From positions 2,294,001 through 2,358,000 of the forward strand of contig NZ_PYHR01000002.1 of assembly GCF_003121705.1 (NCBI RefSeq): a stretch of DNA of 64,000 bases, read 5' to 3'. A program made the position numbers and the translations under genes. Position 1 is the stretch's first letter. Each line of letters opens with the position of its first letter. Below, piece after piece: positions 16,493 to 25,046 of the stretch. Source of the DNA: Serinibacter arcticus. GTDB lineage: Bacteria; Actinomycetota; Actinomycetes; Actinomycetales; Beutenbergiaceae. The notes under the pieces are model-generated. The model ran no database searches. It had not been told where the DNA came from and was given only the letters and a program-made list of their open reading frames with translations.

Positions 16493-17780
16493 GACCGCCA
16501 CCCGCTCTCCGTCGCGACGTACACCCGGCCGCGCCACCGCAGCCGACCGCTCACCGCCTTCGCGTAGGCGGGAAGCACGGCGAGGGGACTGACGGGGCCC
16601 AAGAACGTCTCGACCAGATCGGCCGGGCGGCGCCGGCCGGTCATGACGTTGACGACGCCGCGATCCAGCAGCCCGACCGTGCGGACCACGCGCAGCAGGG
16701 GGGTCGTCGGGAGCAGCCACGGCAGCGTGTACGTCATCAGGAACCACAGGGCCGACCCCGCCATCACCAGCCTCGACTCCATGTGCAGGCCCGGCATGCT
16801 CTTGGCCAGCCCCTCGACGGCGGCGCCGTAGGACGTGTACATCCGCACCCCGATCGCCTCGCCCCGAGCACGGCGTCGAAGCGCGCACCTGCGTCGCGCG
16901 CGGCCCGCGCCAGCCGGATGTCCTCCACCAGCTCGCCGCGCACGGCGGCGTGCCCCCCGGCCCGCTCGTAGGCCTGGCGTCGGAACGCCATCACCTGACC
17001 GTTGGCCGCGACCGCCCCGCGGCGTCGCGACCGGATGACCGGGACCGGCGCGTGCCCGATGAACGCGGCGTCGACCAGCGGCACCACGAGCCGTTCCCCG
17101 AACGAGCCCACCCGCTGCTTGGGGAAGACGGTCAGCAGGTCCGTGCCGCGGCGCTGCATCTCGGCCACGAGCGCGGCGAGGGCGCCGGGGTGCCAGGTCA
17201 CGTCCGCGTCGGTGAAGATCAGCAGGTGCTCGCGGGGGGTCGCGCCCGCGGCGGCGCCGGCGGCGCCCGCCGCGCCCGCCGCGTCGCCGTCGACGGCGTC
17301 CTCCCCGAGCACCGCCGCCGCCAGCTGGTGGCAGGCCCACGGCTTGCCGACCCAGCCCTCCGGCAGGTTCGCGCCCGAGATCACGCGCGCGCCGGCGTCG
17401 CGGGCCACCCTGGCCGTGGCGTCCGTGGAGTGGTCGTCGAGGACCACGACGTCGTCAGCGCCCTGCGCGAGCAGCGCGGGCAGCGTGGTGACCAGGGTGT
17501 CCTCCTCGTCCCGCGCGGGGACGAGGAGGCTGACGCGGAGCCCGGGCGCCGTCGCGCCCGCCGCCGAACCCGCCGCCTCACCCGTCGAGTCCCGCCCCGG
17601 CCGCAGCCGGACCAGTCCGCCGGCGTTCGAGAGGATCGAGAAGACGCGGTAGGAGAGGTAACCCAGCGCGAGGGGGCCGGCGACGGCGGTGACGAGTCGC
17701 GTCGTCGGGCTCCGGTCACGGCCGGCGCGGCCTCCCAGGACGAAGCGGTCGAGGGCCTCGACGAGGCGCGCGCCCCTCAT
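16489..17780 (-). pseudogene. Carotenoid glycosyltransferase (GT2, CruC-like), frameshifted as written
   Basis: ATG 17780 overlaps the acyltransferase stop. The protein has an N-terminal hydrophobic segment, then LRVSLLVPARDEEDTL, VVVLDDHSTDAT, LIFTDADVTWHPGAL (DxD motif) and VRGELVEDIRLARAARDAG (acceptor-side ED motif), all GT2 hallmarks. At the four-base run 16862-16865 the frame is lost; one more base restores FDAVLGGEAIGVRMYTS and a C-terminus with hydrophobic stretches such as ALWFLMTYTLPWLLP. The repaired protein has about 430 residues, similar in size and design to the membrane-bound carotenoid glucosyltransferase CruC. It would add a sugar to the hydroxylated end of the carotenoid. 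I consider the defect a probable base-call error. Confidence 0.8.
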
Positions 17781-18484
17781 CGACGCACGCTGGGCACGCC
17801 GCTGAACCAGGCCAGCGCCCGCACCTGGAGGCCGACGTCGTCGCGCCGTCCCGCGCTCCCGCGCAGCAGCACGCGGTAACCGACCAGGTCGTGCTCGGGA
17901 TCGGCTGCGGCGAGGTCGGCGTCGAGCCGCTCGAGCTCGGCCTCGAGCCGGGCCGCGAGCACGACCGTGGCCTCCGGGGCGCGGAGCGTCGCGACGTCGA
18001 TCGGCTCGCCGAAGCGGACGACCGCCTCGGGCTGCGGCGCCCCCCGCAGCACGAACCGGACCGCGACCGGCACGAGCGGCACCCCGGCCGTGCGCGCGAT
18101 CCAGGCGGCACCGGGGTGCAGCGGGGCGAGCGCCGGCCCGGCCTGCAGGTCGCCCTCCGGGAAGACGACGACCCAGCGGCCGTCGGTCGCGGAGCGCACG
18201 AGCGCGCGCGAGCCGTCCGTGCCGACCGCGCCGACGAGACGCAGGAACGGGAACGTCGCGAGCTGGTGGGCCGTCATCATCGTGCTCGAGCGACGACCGA
18301 CCGCGCCGGCCAGCCCGCCGAGCAGGTAGCCGTCCCACCACGAGCCGTGGTTGGCGGCGATCACGGCGCCACGGCGCGGCAGCTCACCCGCCACGGCGAC
18401 CGAGGCGAGCGAGTGCCGCAGGCTGCGTCCGATGCTGCGCAGCACGAACCACCGGGCCAACCACTCCGGCATCAGGGCCGGCAT
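17777..18484 (-). CDS. PlsC-type acyltransferase of the carotenoid operon (CruD-like role)
   Basis: A 235-residue 1-acyl-glycerol-phosphate-acyltransferase-like protein with the catalytic HxxxxD motif NHGSWWDGYL near residue 50 and the FPEGDLQAG motif near 110. Its start overlaps the cruF stop (TGATG) and its stop overlaps the glycosyltransferase start. Placed between a hydratase and a glycosyltransferase in a carotenoid operon, it most likely acylates the carotenoid sugar, as CruD does for chlorobactene glucoside; a general phospholipid role is the alternative. Two more ATG codons lie just downstream (one at 18472), so the first four residues are uncertain. Confidence 0.8.
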   Translation of the reverse strand: MPALMPEWLARWFVLRSIGRSLRHSLASVAVAGELPRRGAVIAANHGSWWDGYLLGGLAGAVGRRSSTMMTAHQLATFPFLRLVGAVGTDGSRALVRSATDGRWVVVFPEGDLQAGPALAPLHPGAAWIARTAGVPLVPVAVRFVLRGAPQPEAVVRFGEPIDVATLRAPEATVVLAARLEAELERLDADLAAADPEHDLVGYRVLLRGSAGRRDDVGLQVRALAWFSGVPSVRR

Positions 18485-19422
18485 CAGTGCTCGCGTCGGC
18501 GACCGGCGTCGAGACCGGCGTCGAGGCCGGCGTCGGGGGCGGGCGTCGTCGTGACCCCCGCCCGTCCGCGTCGGAGCACGAGGACCAGCGGGACCGCGAC
18601 GAGCCCCATCAGGATGCCGCCCGCGACGGCGACCGACGGGCGCTCCCAGAACGAGGCGTTGCCGATGATGCAGGAGACGTAGGTCCACAGGTAGACGGCG
18701 TACGGCACGCGGTCGGCGCGCTGGCGGTCCGGCGCCCCGAGCGGGGCGGCGTCCCAGGCGCGGCGCGCGTGCGTGTGCCAGGCGTCCAGGACGCAGGCGA
18801 TGAGCACGGCCGTCAGCAGCCAGCCGCCGTAGTTCGTCAGCGGGATGCCGGGCGTGCCGGGCAGCGACGGCTCCGGGTTCGCCCAGCCCCAGTTGCCCGC
18901 CTCCACCATCTGGGGGTCGAGGAAGACGTCCCAGGCGGTGAGCGCGAAGCCGGCGAGCCCGATCCGCGCGGCCTTGCGCCAGCCCGTGCCCGGGCCGACG
19001 AGCCGGTTCGCGACGACGTAGGACGGGTAGGCGAGCGTCAGCCACGCGAGCAGCACGAGCAGCGAGACGCCCGCGATCTCCGGACCGAGCGAGCCGGTGT
19101 AGGCGTACTCGCCGAACGGGAACCCGGTCGCGATGCCGACCGCCTCGGCGGCCCAGGTGAGCACCGCGACGATCCCGAGCATCCCGAGCGCGAACTTCCA
19201 GCCACCCACCGAGGTGGCGTGCAGCGTGGCGGTCGCCGTCAGGAGGACGACGCTCGCGACCGTGAGCGGGATGTTCCCGCCGTTCAGGGCGAAGGACAGC
19301 TGGACGACGACGGCGCCCGCGAACGTCACCCACGCGGCGCGACCCGCGAGGGCGCGCCCGGGGTGCGACGACGGCGCCGCCGTCGTCGCGCTGCTGGAGG
19401 TGGACGTGGAGGTGCCGGTCAC
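18484..19422 (-). CDS. cruF: CruF-like carotenoid biosynthesis membrane protein (DUF422)
   Basis: A 312-residue polytopic membrane protein starting with GTG 19422 that overlaps the crtI stop. FPFGEYAYTGSLGPEI near residue 115 and WDVFLDPQMVEAGNWGW near 175 are the two conserved blocks of the CruF/DUF422 family, which includes the carotenoid 1,2-hydratase of Deinococcus and cyanobacteria. It would add water to the terminal double bond of lycopene, making the tertiary hydroxyl that is later glycosylated. The C-terminus is a charged tail with GLDAGLDAG repeats beyond the last membrane segment. Confidence 0.82.
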   Translation of the reverse strand: MTGTSTSTSSSATTAAPSSHPGRALAGRAAWVTFAGAVVVQLSFALNGGNIPLTVASVVLLTATATLHATSVGGWKFALGMLGIVAVLTWAAEAVGIATGFPFGEYAYTGSLGPEIAGVSLLVLLAWLTLAYPSYVVANRLVGPGTGWRKAARIGLAGFALTAWDVFLDPQMVEAGNWGWANPEPSLPGTPGIPLTNYGGWLLTAVLIACVLDAWHTHARRAWDAAPLGAPDRQRADRVPYAVYLWTYVSCIIGNASFWERPSVAVAGGILMGLVAVPLVLVLRRGRAGVTTTPAPDAGLDAGLDAGRRREH

Positions 19423-21089
19423 GCGGGCACCGCCCCGTCCTGCGGCACCGGCGCCGGGATCGGGATCGGTCCCGCCGAGGTGTCGCCCCGCACGGACTTG
19501 AGCACGAGCTCGGCCGAGATGAGGCACATCGGCACCCCGACGCCGGGCGCGGCCGTCCCGCCGGCGTAGTACAGGCCGTCGACGCGGCGCGAGGCCGGGC
19601 CGCGGCGGAACATCGCCGACTGGCGGAGCACGTGCGAGGGGCCGAGCATGCCGTCCTTCCAGGAGTGGTAGTCGGCGCCGAAGTCTCCGGGGCCGAGCGT
19701 GTGGCGCACGCGGATACGGTCCGCGAGGTCGGGGATCCCGGCCCAGCGCGCGACCTGCGCGATCGCGGCGTCCGCGATGTGCTCGACGGCGGGGTCGGGC
19801 TCGCGGGCCGGCTCGCCGTCGTCCGCCGCGTCCCCCCGCGGGTAGCCGGTGCCGCGGCCCAGCCCGATCTCGCCCGAGACGGGCACGAGCAGGAACACGT
19901 TCTCGGCGCCCTCGGGGGCCACGCCGTCGTCGCTCGCGGACGGCTTGCACACGTACAGCGAGGTGACCTCGGGCGTCGGGGACCCCTCGAAGACGGCGTC
20001 GAGCCCGGCCTCCCAGTCGCGCGTGAGGAGGAGGGTGTGGTGCGGCAGCGACGGCAGCTCGCCGTCGACGCCGAGCATCACGAGCACGCTCGAGGGTCCG
20101 GGGACCGCGTTGGTCCAGGCGCGCTCGGGGTAGGTGCGCAGGTCGGGCGCGAGCAGCTCGGTCTCGGTGTGGTGGAGATCCGCGGCCGAGACGACGACGT
20201 CGGCGCGCGTGCGGCGCTCCCGGCCGTCGGCGTCGGTCCAGCGCACGCCGCGCACCTCGCCGCTCGCCCCGAGGAGACCGCCGAGCGAGCCGCCGCGGCG
20301 TGCCGCGACGATCTCGGAGACCTCCGCGTTCAGCGTGATGCGCGCGCCGGCCTCGAGGGCGAGGAGGTGCAACGACTCGACGAACGCCGTGAAACCGCCC
20401 TTCGGGTAGCGGACGCCCTCGACCAGGTCGATGTGGCTCATCAGGTGGTAGATCGCCGGCGCCTTGCGGGGGTCGGCGCCGAGGAAGATCGCGTTGTACT
20501 GCAGCATCTGGCGCAGCAGCGGGTGGGTGAACCGCTTCCCCGACCAGGAGCTGAGCGACGTCGACAGCCAGCGCGCGAGATCGGGCGCCGCGCCGAGCAC
20601 GCGCGGGTTCACCACGGCGCCGACGGCGGAGTAGGGGTTGTAGAGGAACTCCTCCAGCGCCAGGCCGAGCGCGCTGCGCGCCGAGGCGAGGTACCGCCCG
20701 AGCTCCTCACCCGCGCCTGGCTCGAGGCTCTCGGCGAGCGCCGTGACCGCCTCCTCCCCGCGCGGGACGTCGAGGCGCTCGACGGCGGGGGCCGCGCCGG
20801 TCGTGTCGGCCGAGTCGCCGGCGAGGATCGTGTAGCCGTCCAGCACCTGCAGGTCGACCAGCTCGTCCATCGTGGTGCCGAGCATCTCGGCGAAGTGCTC
20901 GTAGACGTCGGCCATGAGGTACCAGGAGGGGCCGGTGTCGAAGCGGAAGCCGGCGTCGTCGATCCAGCCGGCTCGCCCTCCCACCCGGCTCCCGCGCTCC
21001 AGCACCTCGACGTCGTGGCCGTCCCTGGCGAGCAGGGCTGCACTCGCCAGTCCGGCGATTCCTGCCCCGATCACGACTACCCGCGCCAC
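19419..21089 (-). CDS. crtI: Phytoene desaturase CrtI
   Basis: A 556-residue FAD enzyme starting at GTG 21089 behind a perfect AAGGAGG, overlapping the crtB end by 13 bases. VVVIGAGIAGLASAALLARDGHDVEVLE, VGGRAGWIDDAGFRFDTGPS and the C-terminal DGLYYAGGTAAPGVGVPM are the CrtI signatures. Adjacent to crtB, it should convert phytoene to lycopene in four desaturations. It is some 50 residues longer than typical, through an insertion of acidic residues near 440 (GDAADDGEPAREPDPA) and a Pro-rich tail. Confidence in the family is very high; the exact product is inferred. Confidence 0.93.
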   Translation of the reverse strand: MARVVVIGAGIAGLASAALLARDGHDVEVLERGSRVGGRAGWIDDAGFRFDTGPSWYLMADVYEHFAEMLGTTMDELVDLQVLDGYTILAGDSADTTGAAPAVERLDVPRGEEAVTALAESLEPGAGEELGRYLASARSALGLALEEFLYNPYSAVGAVVNPRVLGAAPDLARWLSTSLSSWSGKRFTHPLLRQMLQYNAIFLGADPRKAPAIYHLMSHIDLVEGVRYPKGGFTAFVESLHLLALEAGARITLNAEVSEIVAARRGGSLGGLLGASGEVRGVRWTDADGRERRTRADVVVSAADLHHTETELLAPDLRTYPERAWTNAVPGPSSVLVMLGVDGELPSLPHHTLLLTRDWEAGLDAVFEGSPTPEVTSLYVCKPSASDDGVAPEGAENVFLLVPVSGEIGLGRGTGYPRGDAADDGEPAREPDPAVEHIADAAIAQVARWAGIPDLADRIRVRHTLGPGDFGADYHSWKDGMLGPSHVLRQSAMFRRGPASRRVDGLYYAGGTAAPGVGVPMCLISAELVLKSVRGDTSAGPIPIPAPVPQDGAVPA

Positions 21090-22015
21090 GGCGCCTCCTT
21101 CATCAGTGTCGAGGCCACGATGCGGGCCTTGACGGGGGCGGGGACGGAGATCCGTCGCCGCGCGAGCTCCGCCGCCGGGGTGGCGGCGATGCGTCGGTTG
21201 AGCTCCTCGAAGAGCCCGCACGCCACCGCGACACCGACCCGGCAGTCGCCGGGCAGCAGGGCGATGCCGCGCTTGGCGGCCCGCACGTCGGCGGCCACCT
21301 TCTCGACCCAGGCGCGTTTGGCGGCCTCGTCGAACGGGCCGTCGTGCGCCGTGGGCGCCCCGTCGGTGGGCAGGTAGCCCCGGCCGAGCGCGGTGTCCGC
21401 GGCGAGATCACGCAGGAAGTTGACGTTCTGGAACGCGGCACCCAGCGCACGGGCGCCCGCCGTCATCACCTCGAGCTCGTCCGGGTGCGGGGTGCGTCCG
21501 GTGAGGAAGACCCGCAGGCACATGAGTCCGACGACCTCGGCCGAGCCGTAGACGTACGTCGCCTGCTCCTCCGGGTCGAGGTCGCGCGGGGCAAGATCCA
21601 TCTCCATGGAGGCGAAGAACGGGCGGGTGAGGCTCGCGTCGATGCCGCTCTCGCGCGCCGCGACGGCGTAGGCGTGGACCACGAGGTTGGTGCTGAACCC
21701 GCTGGCGACGGCGCGCTCCACCTCGGCCTCGAGCTCGCGCAACGACGCGAGCTGCTCCTCGGGCGTGAGGCCCGCGGCGGCGCCGACGCCGTCGACCACC
21801 TCGTCCGCGACCCGCACCAGGGCGTAGATCGAGGCGATGGAGGTCCGGCAGCGTGGGGCCAGCAGGCGCGTGGCGAGGCCGAACGACGTCGAGTAGACGG
21901 CGATCACGCGCGCGGCCGACTGCTGGGCCGCCTCGGTGTAGCGGTGCAGCGCGCCGAGGTCGGCGCCGACGGAGACCCCCGAGTCGGGTCCCCCGGCCTG
22001 CGGGGTGGAGGTCAC
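21077..22015 (-). CDS. crtB: Phytoene synthase CrtB
   Basis: A 312-residue head-to-head prenyltransferase with both Asp-rich motifs, ADEVVDG near residue 71 and RDLAADTALGRGYLP near 203, plus YSTSFGLATRLL and YVYGSAEVVGLMCL. It joins two geranylgeranyl diphosphates to phytoene. The GTG at 22015 overlaps the crtE stop (GTGA) and its 3' end overlaps crtI, indicating coupled translation. Length and motifs are normal. Confidence 0.94.
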   Translation of the reverse strand: MTSTPQAGGPDSGVSVGADLGALHRYTEAAQQSAARVIAVYSTSFGLATRLLAPRCRTSIASIYALVRVADEVVDGVGAAAGLTPEEQLASLRELEAEVERAVASGFSTNLVVHAYAVAARESGIDASLTRPFFASMEMDLAPRDLDPEEQATYVYGSAEVVGLMCLRVFLTGRTPHPDELEVMTAGARALGAAFQNVNFLRDLAADTALGRGYLPTDGAPTAHDGPFDEAAKRAWVEKVAADVRAAKRGIALLPGDCRVGVAVACGLFEELNRRIAATPAAELARRRISVPAPVKARIVASTLMKEAPWRG

Positions 22016-23124
22016 GAGCGCCGTTCCGTCAGGGCGAGCACGATCGCGTCGAGCACGCCGGCGAGCCGGCCGGAGTCGGCGGCGAGGCCGTGGGCGCGGG
22101 CCAGCGCGTCGGCGAGGTCCCGCTCGACGGCCGTGCGCGCGCCGGAGGCCTCCAGCAGCGCGAGGATGCGGACGCCGTCGTCGAGGCCCAGGTCCTCGCG
22201 GCCGAGGTCGGGCTCGATCTCGGCCCACTGCTCGCTCAGGCTCGCGTAGGCCATCACGGCGGTGAACTTGCCCTCGCGCAGGTCGCTGACGGGGTCCTTG
22301 CCGACGAGCGCGGGGTCGCCGAACAGCCCGAGCAGGTCGTCCTGGAGCTGGAAGGCGAGACCGAGCGCCTGGCAGAAGTCCTCGAGCTCGGCGGGGGGCT
22401 CGACGCCGGCGACGAGCAGGGCCCACAGCATCGGGAGCCGCACCGTGTACGCACCGGTCTTGGACTGCGACATCGCGAGCACGTCGTCCAGCGTCGGGCG
22501 GCCGGCCGCGGACGCCCGGTCGAGGCGCTGCGAGCGGGCGGCGTAGCCGACGTCGGCGAGCTCGCCCGCGACGGAGTGCTGCAGCGTCTCCTGGAGGACG
22601 TCGAGGAGACGCAGGCGCGTGGCGTGCGGCACGTCGAGGCGGGCGAGGCGCTCGTGCGCCTGGGAGAGCACGAGGTCGCCCGCGAGGATGCCGGCGGCCT
22701 CGCCGACGGCCTGCTGCTGCTGGGCGGTCGCGCCCCGCGCGGCGAGCTCCGGACCGATGCGGGCGATGAGGTTCGGCCGCCCGCGGCGCACGGTGTCGTG
22801 GTCGATGACGTCGTCGTGCAGGAGGAAGGCGTGGTGCAGCATCTCGACGGCGACGGCCAGCTCGATCGCCGCCTCGCGCTGCCAGGGTTCGTGCGCCTCG
22901 ACCGCGTCGGCGACGGCGAGCAGGATCGCGGGGCGCACGAGCTTGCCCTCGCTGAGGCTCTCGCGCAGCACGTCCCAGACCCGACCCAGCTCGGGGCTGT
23001 AGCCGGCAGCCTGCGCACCCTGCGTCGTCGTGATCTCCGAGAGGCGACGGCGCACGTCGGCGACGCCCTCGCCGTCGACGAACTCGGCGATGCGTGGTGA
23101 TGCGACGCGCAGTGCTTCTGGCAT
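22012..23124 (-). CDS. crtE: Geranylgeranyl diphosphate synthase CrtE
   Basis: A 370-residue polyprenyl synthase, first gene of the carotenoid operon. The first Asp-rich motif is LLHDDVIDHD near residue 105 and the second QLQDDLLGLFGD near 262; GKLVRPAILL and DLREGKFTAVMAY are also conserved. It makes C20 geranylgeranyl diphosphate for CrtB. The start ATG has GGGAGGA in front, and the leader contains a MarR-type palindrome. No isopentenyl isomerase or cyclase gene accompanies it here. Confidence 0.93.
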   Translation of the reverse strand: MPEALRVASPRIAEFVDGEGVADVRRRLSEITTTQGAQAAGYSPELGRVWDVLRESLSEGKLVRPAILLAVADAVEAHEPWQREAAIELAVAVEMLHHAFLLHDDVIDHDTVRRGRPNLIARIGPELAARGATAQQQQAVGEAAGILAGDLVLSQAHERLARLDVPHATRLRLLDVLQETLQHSVAGELADVGYAARSQRLDRASAAGRPTLDDVLAMSQSKTGAYTVRLPMLWALLVAGVEPPAELEDFCQALGLAFQLQDDLLGLFGDPALVGKDPVSDLREGKFTAVMAYASLSEQWAEIEPDLGREDLGLDDGVRILALLEASGARTAVERDLADALARAHGLAADSGRLAGVLDAIVLALTERRS

Positions 23125-23136
23125 TCAGTCCTCCCG

Positions 23137-23157
23137 ATTGCTAACCAACTTAGCAAT
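23137..23157. promoter_or_regulatory. MarR-type operator at the carotenoid operon promoter
   Basis: ATTGCTAA-CCAAC-TTAGCAAT is a perfect 8-bp inverted repeat 13 bases upstream of the crtE start codon. It is strongly AT-rich in a very GC-rich region and its size and symmetry fit MarR-family sites; MarR regulators such as CrtR control carotenoid genes in other actinobacteria. Being so close to the start codon it would cover the transcription start or the -10 region. No MarR gene lies in the window. Confidence 0.7.
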
Positions 23158-23283
23158 GGCTCAGACGCCTGTCAGCAAAGCGCCTGGCGGGCGGCGCGAT
23201 CCTGCGTCGATCCGACGCCGGGAGGCAGGGCGGTGACGTCGTGCCGCCTCAGCGCGTCGCGACGGGCCAGCCGCCCGCCGCGC

Positions 23284-23409
23284 ACCACCCCGCACTTCCG
23301 GCGCACCCTCCCACCCGGATGCGCCCGAACCCCGGGCCTGCCACTGACCACCCCGCACTTCCGGCGCATCCTCAGCCCCGGGCGAGCCCGAACCCCGGGC
23401 CCGCCGCTC
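23284..23409. repeat. Two tandem 63-bp intergenic repeats
   Basis: Copies at 23284-23346 and 23347-23409 share ACCACCCCGCACTTCCGGCG at the start and CCCGAACCCCGGGC near the end, with differences in the middle. They fill most of the 301-bp gap between crtE and the LysE-type gene; nothing coding is seen there. The family differs from the 22-bp repeats. Confidence 0.85.
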
Positions 23410-23425
23410 ACCTCGGTGCCGCCCG

Positions 23426-24043
23426 TCAGTGCCCGCCGCGCAGGCTCAGCAGCAGGCTCACCGCGATCCCGACCATCACGAGGGCGACGGCGACGTCGAA
23501 CACGCGCCACGCCGTCGGGCGGGCGAACACCGGCCGCAGCAGACGGGCGCCGAAGCCGAGGGTGCTGAACCACAGCAGGCTGGCGACGCCGGCCCCCGCG
23601 GCGAACGCCCACGGCGAGGCGTAGCTGGCTGACACGGAGCCGAGCAGCACGACCGTGTCGAGGTAGACGTGCGGGTTGAGCCAGGTCAGCGCGAGCGCGG
23701 TGAGCGCCACCTTCGTCGCGGGGACGCGCGGCGCCTCGGCGCCCTCGGCCACCAGCGCCTCGGGTCTGATCGCGCGCCGCGCGGCCGTGAACCCGTACCA
23801 GAGCAGCACGGCGACGCCGGCGAGCGTCACGACCGTGAGCAGCGTCCGGTTGCTCGCGATCACGGCGCCGACGCCCGCCGTGCCGAGGCAGATGAGCAGC
23901 AGGTCCGAGACGGCGCAGATCGCGACGACGAGGAGCACGTGCTCGCGGCGCAGCCCCTGTCGGAGCACGAACGCGTTCTGGGCACCGATGGCGACGATGA
24001 GTCCGAGGCCGAAGACGAGTCCGGCGAACAGGGTGGGGATCAC
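23426..24043 (-). CDS. LysE/ArgO family basic amino acid exporter
   Basis: A 205-residue membrane protein with five to six hydrophobic segments. GLIVAIGAQNAFVLRQGLRREHV near the N-terminus and LTWLNPHVYLDTVVLLGS near the middle are the LysE/ArgO signatures; an intervening cytoplasmic loop holds RRAIRPEALVAEG. It exports L-lysine and/or L-arginine. The divergent LysR gene, 85 bases away, is the usual partner (LysG/ArgP) that turns the exporter on when the amino acid accumulates. Confidence 0.92.
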   Translation of the reverse strand: MIPTLFAGLVFGLGLIVAIGAQNAFVLRQGLRREHVLLVVAICAVSDLLLICLGTAGVGAVIASNRTLLTVVTLAGVAVLLWYGFTAARRAIRPEALVAEGAEAPRVPATKVALTALALTWLNPHVYLDTVVLLGSVSASYASPWAFAAGAGVASLLWFSTLGFGARLLRPVFARPTAWRVFDVAVALVMVGIAVSLLLSLRGGH

Positions 24044-24128
24044 AGGAACGACGCTAGAGGCGGCACAGTCCTGCGTACAGCGAATGTTTCTCCGGTTCCA
24101 TCAGCAGTGCTTCAGGTACGGTCGGGCG

Positions 24129-25013
24129 ATGGACTGGGACCTGCCTCAGCTGCGGGCGCTCGCCGCCGCCGTCGAGGCCGGCAGCCTCGACGCCGCCGCC
24201 CGCGCGCTGCACCTCACGCCGTCGGCCGTGAGCCAGCGCCTCAAGGCGCTCGAGCAGCAAGTCGGCGCCGTGCTGCTGCAGCGCACGCGGCCCGTGCGCC
24301 CGACGGAGGCGGGCGTCGCCGTCCTCCGCCTCGCGCGCGAGATCGAGGCGCTGACCGCCGACGCCCAGCGCACCCTCTCCCCCGCGCCCGACGGCGGCCC
24401 CGCCTGGCCGCGCGTGCGCCTCGCCGTCAACGCCGACTCGCTCGCCACGTGGGTGCTGCCCGCGCTCGCACCCCTCGCCGCCGACGTCCTGATCGAGTTC
24501 CTCCGCGAGGACCAGGACCGCACGGCCGACCTGCTGCGCGACGGCACGGCGATGGGGGCGCTGACCAGCCAGGCCGCGCCCGTGCAGGGCTGCACCGTGG
24601 AGGCGCTCGGCACCATGCGCTACCACCCGCTCGCCTCGGCGGCCTTCGTGCGGCGGTGGTTCCCCGACGGCGTGACCCCCGCTGCGCTCGCCGTCGCCCC
24701 GATGGTGGTGTTCGACGACGCGGACGCCCTCCAGCACGAGGCGCTCCGACGCCGCGGGGTCGACGGCGAGCCGCCGTTCCACGTCGTGCCCGCCTCCGCG
24801 CAGTTCGCCGACGCCGTCCGGCTCGGGTACGGCTGGGGCATGCTCCCGGAGCTGCAGGTCGACGCCGAGGCCGAGGGCCTGGTCAGGCTCGACCCGACCG
24901 GCGCGTGGCGCGAGGACGTGCCGTTGTTCTGGCAGCAGTGGTCGCTGCACACGCCGAGCCTCGACGCCGTCGCCGACGCCCTGCGCACCGCGGCGCGGGC
25001 GCACCTGCGCTGA
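24129..25013 (+). CDS. LysR family regulator of the exporter (ArgP/LysG type)
   Basis: A 294-residue LysR-type protein. The N-terminal winged helix-turn-helix reads LPQLRALAAAVEAGSLDAAARALHLTPSAVSQRLKALEQQVG, close to ArgP/LysG, and an effector domain follows (LATWVLPALAPL and RLGYGWGMLPELQ). It should bind lysine, arginine or histidine and activate the divergent exporter gene. The 85-bp intergenic region contains both promoters; I cannot pick out a convincing T-N11-A site in it. Confidence 0.92.
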   Translation: MDWDLPQLRALAAAVEAGSLDAAARALHLTPSAVSQRLKALEQQVGAVLLQRTRPVRPTEAGVAVLRLAREIEALTADAQRTLSPAPDGGPAWPRVRLAVNADSLATWVLPALAPLAADVLIEFLREDQDRTADLLRDGTAMGALTSQAAPVQGCTVEALGTMRYHPLASAAFVRRWFPDGVTPAALAVAPMVVFDDADALQHEALRRRGVDGEPPFHVVPASAQFADAVRLGYGWGMLPELQVDAEAEGLVRLDPTGAWREDVPLFWQQWSLHTPSLDAVADALRTAARAHLR

Positions 25014-25046
25014 CGTCGCGCCCGAGGACGGCTCAGCCCACGCGGC

